From the NCBI RefSeq assembly GCF_008831285.2, contig NC_045144.1:11945672-12009671 (forward strand): a stretch of DNA of 64,000 nt, written 5' to 3'. The DNA is from Nymphaea colorata (taxonomy: Eukaryota; Streptophyta; Magnoliopsida; Nymphaeales; Nymphaeaceae). The position numbers and the translations under genes were made by a program. Position 1 is the stretch's first letter; every line of letters starts with the position of its first letter. Positions 60,129 to 64,000 of the stretch are shown here, piece after piece. The notes beneath the pieces are model-generated. The model saw only the letters and a program-made list of their open reading frames with translations, was not told where the DNA came from and did not search any database.

Positions 60129-60834
60129 TAGGGCTGCACAACAAGTCGAGCCAACTCGGGCTCGACTCGAACTCGCTCGCAAAAGCTCGGCTCGAGCTTG
60201 ACTCATTTATAAAGGAGTCGAGTTCGAGCTGAAAATTAAACTCGAATCAATAAACGAGTCGAGTTTGAGTTGCAAGAACTCGACTCGTTTAAACTTGACT
60301 CGAATCGTTATATTAAATCAATTAGCTGAAAGTTAAACTCGTTTTTAAATTTTCTAATTTTCCTCCTTTTTTTCCCTCTCTTCACCCACTCAGCCATGTT
60401 TCTCTTTCCTCACCACTCATTCATTTTTTGTTTTCTTTTTCTCTTTTCCCAACACGTTTCCTCCTCCCCGCATCATCATTTCCCTTCTCCTCTTTTCCCA
60501 ACACGCCCCTCTTTATCTTTTTCTCCTCCGATGTCATCATTTCCTTCCCTTTTTCTCTTTTCCCAATACACTGCCTTTCTCCCCACATCGTCCCATGCAC
60601 AGGCCCTCGATTGCAGTGAAAAAGGAAGGCATTACCAAGTTTAAACAAGCCGCTCGAGCCAAGCTCGAGCTCGAAGACCGTCACTCGAGTCGAGCTCGAG
60701 CTGAAGCTGTGAAGCTCGTGTTGAGCTCGAGCTGAAGCTGTGAAGCTCGTGTCGAGCTCGAGCTGACTAAACATGAGTCGAGCCGAGCTCAAGCGGACCG
60801 AACTCGAGCTCGACTCGGCTCATGTGCAGCCCTA
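60129..60834. mobile_element. hAT-type non-autonomous transposon, 706 bp, perfect 8-bp TSD
   Basis: Flanked by GGGCAGAC at 60121-60128 and 60835-60842, an exact 8-bp target duplication as made by hAT transposases. The termini TAGGGCTGCACAACAAGTCG and (right, reversed) TAGGGCTGCACATGAGCCGA form TIRs. The subterminal sequence is full of TCGAG/GCTCGAGC words in both orientations, with a 31-bp tandem repeat at 60692-60766. The centre is pyrimidine-rich and non-coding. It is related to the element at 6657-7977. Confidence 0.85.
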
Positions 60835-60842
60835 GGGCAGAC

Positions 60843-61660
60843 CCACACATGGGGGTCATATTTGACCACAACAAAGACAAATCTTTCTCTAGTCAACGAG
60901 TATGCACTCAAACAACTAGATGTAAAACAAATTGTAATTAGCCATAAACAAGACAAAGATCATGTCAAAGGAGATCACTAAGAACCCATGAAAGCACAAA
61001 GCCCAATTTTCTCCCAAATAAAAATAAAAGAAAACCTCAACATCATTGAGGCATGAATAAAATCCACACTGGGATGAAAAAAACGAGCCACAAAAGACCA
61101 CAAAGACAGGATTTGCACAAACAACAGAAGGCATTATAGAAACAAAAAGCTTAAAAAAAGTATTGTTAAGAAAGAAGGAATATTTGATCCCCATGTAAAG
61201 AGAAGAGCTGCTCATGGGGCTAATCTTGAAGGTAGCGGTATTCTTTTCTCATTTTAAGCAATGAAAGAGATATGAAGAACAAACACACAGGGTCCAAGAT
61301 GATATTCAAGAAGGCAGGTCGTTGACACCTATTTCAAGAGAGAAGACCACATCTTAGGAAACCTCAATTTTTGATGTTCTTTCAAATGAGAGCACAAAAT
61401 GATCAACTTCAAAAGCAGTCATGCTAGAAAAGAACTTTATCACAGCTAAAATCATGCTAGAAAAGCACAAAAATTTTGCTTCAGCCCACACCTGCCTAGG
61501 TTTGTCCTAGGCTGGTGAAGAAGTCTCTGACCTTGATCGTGCCTGCTAACTTGACCTTGACCTAACCCTGTCTCGTCCTCTTGACCGATTAGGTGCTGCT
61601 CACTGTGTCCATCACTGAGTCTTCATCCGGTCGCACGCTAAGTCTAGATACACCATTCTT
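60843..61660. other. Intergenic stretch
   Basis: AT-rich, with no recognisable gene or repeat on either strand. Confidence 0.4.
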
Positions 61661-61850
61661 CTTAAAGCCGCTCTTAGCCTCACTTTGGCTCTCACAACGC
61701 GCATAGCAGTCGTTACTTTGTTCTGATTGATAACCTCACTTTGAATCTACCCATGTCCGTCAACTAGACTGGCATGGTCGTTAACCTCACTTTGATTATA
61801 TGTAGGACCATCGACTATCATAACCCGGGTGTTAGCCTCACTTAGATTTC
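61661..61850. repeat. About 52-bp degenerate tandem repeat, four units
   Basis: The core TTARCCTCACTTTG recurs at about 61673, 61730, 61781 and 61831 (spacings of about 57, 51 and 50 bp), with GTCRACTAT-like words between. The units are strongly diverged. Confidence 0.6.
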
Positions 61851-64000
61851 GCTTGTCTCGACTATCGGCTCTGCTCTCGTCCTCATCCTCGGTAGCAGCT
61901 GGCTGTTCTCGATAGCCTTCAGCGATAATCAATCACCTTCGACAATCTTTGGTCGATTATCATCGTCAGCGGTCGGCTGCCTTTGGCGTTCCTTGGCATT
62001 TTTTCGACCACCCTCGGCAGTCCTTGGTGATGCTGTCAACAAGTGTCAGTCGAGTGCTAGGCTGGCCTGTATTAGATCCATAAGTTTATCTCGCGTTTTA
62101 GCATAATGTGCCTCCCAATTTCTGCTTGTCCGCATGGTTGTGCCGAAGCAAATGCAACCATTGGGAAGCACTAGATGTGTTGGCACATGAGTGGTCTCGT
62201 GATGGGGCTGTGCTTTGGCAAAACTACCAATTGTTAGGATCCTGCTAGATCACTTGGCAAGATGCCTCGCGATACCACAACTCCTATTGGCTATACAAAA
62301 TTTCACCCTACCAGACAGGAACCCTGGCAAAATAGACCCTAGGATGAGGTACAAAAATGGGGATAAACCTTCTCAAACTCTCAACTGACTATACAAGACA
62401 TGACAAGAAGGCTGTACACATGCATTCGATACAAGATATTGGATAGCCTCACTCAACAAAACATGAAAACATCATATGTCCATGCATAGGCCATACCACG
62501 CATACAATCCCTATCAGGCAAACCACACCCACTTCCTGGGATGGCTAGGCAAGGGTAAGAGCCCAGACTAAACCTCTAAATCTAGGAGTCTTCGGCAAGT
62601 CTCTCAAACTCGATGGCTGTAGCTCCAAACCAACCAAATCCCTCTTGTCTGTGGGGTGAAGGGATAGTCTCACCAACCAAGGCTTCGTCTGGCACCTCCT
62701 CGTAGCGTGATTGGTCCATGTAGAGGTGGACCGGCCTCTGAAGGCCTCGGCTAGACCTCAAATAAGCTGGCCACATCTCGGCTATGCTTGATGGCCAGCT
62801 CTCGTAAGTGCACATACAAGTGATCCAAAAATCAGCACAAAGGCCATTGTCACAAGAATGTAGCAAGCTAGTGGAGGTAAAGTCAACTGGGTAAATCTCA
62901 ACCTGATCTCAATTGATGAAATTAGGGAAGTGGAGCTGTGACACAGATGCACTATAGCGAATGATTTGCATCAACAATGAGTGGGAGATTGGCTTTGCCA
63001 ACAGTTGTAGTCATGGTTGTCTGCTCTTGCGATGCTAGAGACAATGTCGGGGAATCGTCGCTCGACACTGCCAAGCCATGGTTGGTCTGAGCAGCAGCAA
63101 AAGATTGCTCCTCCTTTTGCCAAGTTCTCATGCATAGGTTCTATCACATAGAATTCAAACAAATTAAGAGGTGAACAAGTAAACAATCAACAAATGATCA
63201 CAGATCACATGCGTCACCAGATTTCATCTATTTCACAAAACCAAACGAAATTAGGGAGGCAGTGGAACGATTTATCACTGGGAAGTTTTTCATTTCCTAA
63301 GCAACGTGTGGAGATTAATTAATCTGAATCTCCTTCAAAACAACACTAGACAATCTGAAAGTGCTTAGATGAGTCTTGTAGATGTCTAGGATAATGATTG
63401 AACCATCCACAATTTGAGTTTCACCAAAATTCTAGAAGTAGATGAGGATGAGTCACTGTGTGACTGGCGGCTTCTCCAATTGCGCTCTCTGTTCACAGTT
63501 GATCTCCATCGATAGCAAGAAACATAGAGGTGCAGAGTTCAATTAAACTTGTTCATTTTATCGTAATTCATCAAAAAATGTTAGAATGATTCACTAGGGT
63601 CGAATCAATCCCAATTTTCGATAGAAATCAGGGCACAACCATCATGAACACGCGGCGAAAGTTTGCCAGAATCTATGTTCTCAGGCGACAGCTTCTCTTC
63701 CTCCCAATGCATCACTCTCTCCTCAAATCGGTCTACAATTGCTTAGACAAGCTTCGTAGGGAAGGGCGAAGCTATTGGATTAGTAGTTGATTTTCAAAAT
63801 CTCATGTGGTGGCTGGAACTTTGAAGAACTCGCCAGAATATGCCCTCTGTAGGTTGCGATGAATTTCAGAGCATAATTTACCGAATTCAATTGTAGAATC
63901 GATGGAATTGATCCCAAATTAATTGGAATGGCATCACCAATAGGTCACAAATAGATATACGATTGACCGCAACAAATTATAAAGCAAATTCTATGAAATT
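61851..64000. other. Right-hand intergenic stretch, possible LTR-retroelement debris
   Basis: No gene could be supported. TGTTAGGATCCTGCTAGATC at 62233 looks like a possible LTR start, but no partner, target duplication or coding domain was found. A 94-codon minus-strand frame at 62866-62582 has no recognised domain. Around 63.5-63.9 kb the minus strand resembles a 5' leader, without a start that can be tied to a gene. Confidence 0.3.

Noticed and set aside
62233-62600. LTR starting TGTTAGGATCC
   Set aside because: No second copy, no CA end with target duplication, and no adjacent retroelement domain or canonical primer-binding site was found.

Overview
This is nuclear DNA from a flowering plant. 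The evidence is a multi-exon gene with plant-specific DUF3741/DUF4378 signatures, plant-type retroelements (Ty1/copia, long-LTR Ty3/gypsy-like, L1-type LINE), plant DNA transposons (hAT, CACTA, MULE/FAR1 lineages), a fragment of plastid tRNA genes and many AT- or GA-rich microsatellites. The species cannot be named from this window.

Only one gene looks intact. It is a minus-strand, five-exon gene (CDS 5359 down to 356, 1038 codons plus stop) for a TON1-recruiting-motif (TRM)/LONGIFOLIA-type cytoskeletal protein. Every exon junction is supported by GT/AG sites and matching phase. A second host-gene trace is one orphan exon of an ABC1-type atypical kinase (40137-40239, minus).

The rest is intergenic, repeat-dominated DNA. 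From left to right: a long inverted-repeat element of a hAT-like family (about 6657-7977); direct duplications and microsatellites (8.7-13.3 kb); a degraded FAR1/FRS transposase-like pseudogene (14.3-16.2 kb); compound GA/TA repeats (16.9-17.3 kb); a complete but dead Ty1/copia element with 408-bp LTRs and a 5-bp target duplication (19177-25868); a LINE ORF1 scrap (about 26.0-26.35 kb); a near-full-length L1-type LINE on the minus strand (about 27.46-33.3 kb); a candidate Tourist-like MITE (33.57-33.86 kb); a candidate hAT MITE (35.96-36.24 kb); LINE and MULE remnants (36.5-37.9 kb); a CACTA terminus (39.9 kb); CACTA TNP2/TNPA remnants (42.2-44.3 kb); a 2.7-kb solo LTR with an exact 5-bp target duplication (44650-47356); an old inverted relic of the same copia family (about 50.3-51.35 kb); two head-to-tail 2.6-2.9-kb TATA-bearing repeat units (about 51.98-57.54 kb), the first interrupted by a plastid trnP-trnW fragment; a 706-bp hAT-type non-autonomous element with a perfect 8-bp target duplication (60129-60834); and a roughly 52-bp degenerate tandem repeat near 61.7 kb.

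The most unusual structure is in the 1.6-kb leader of the copia element. Two near-identical GC-rich hairpins (20162-20190 and 20258-20285) are followed by about eleven copies of a GACCGGTTC-like motif spaced 20-21 bp apart, i.e. about two helical turns (20316-20531). I know of no described function for this arrangement. No operon, CRISPR array or bacterial-type system is present.
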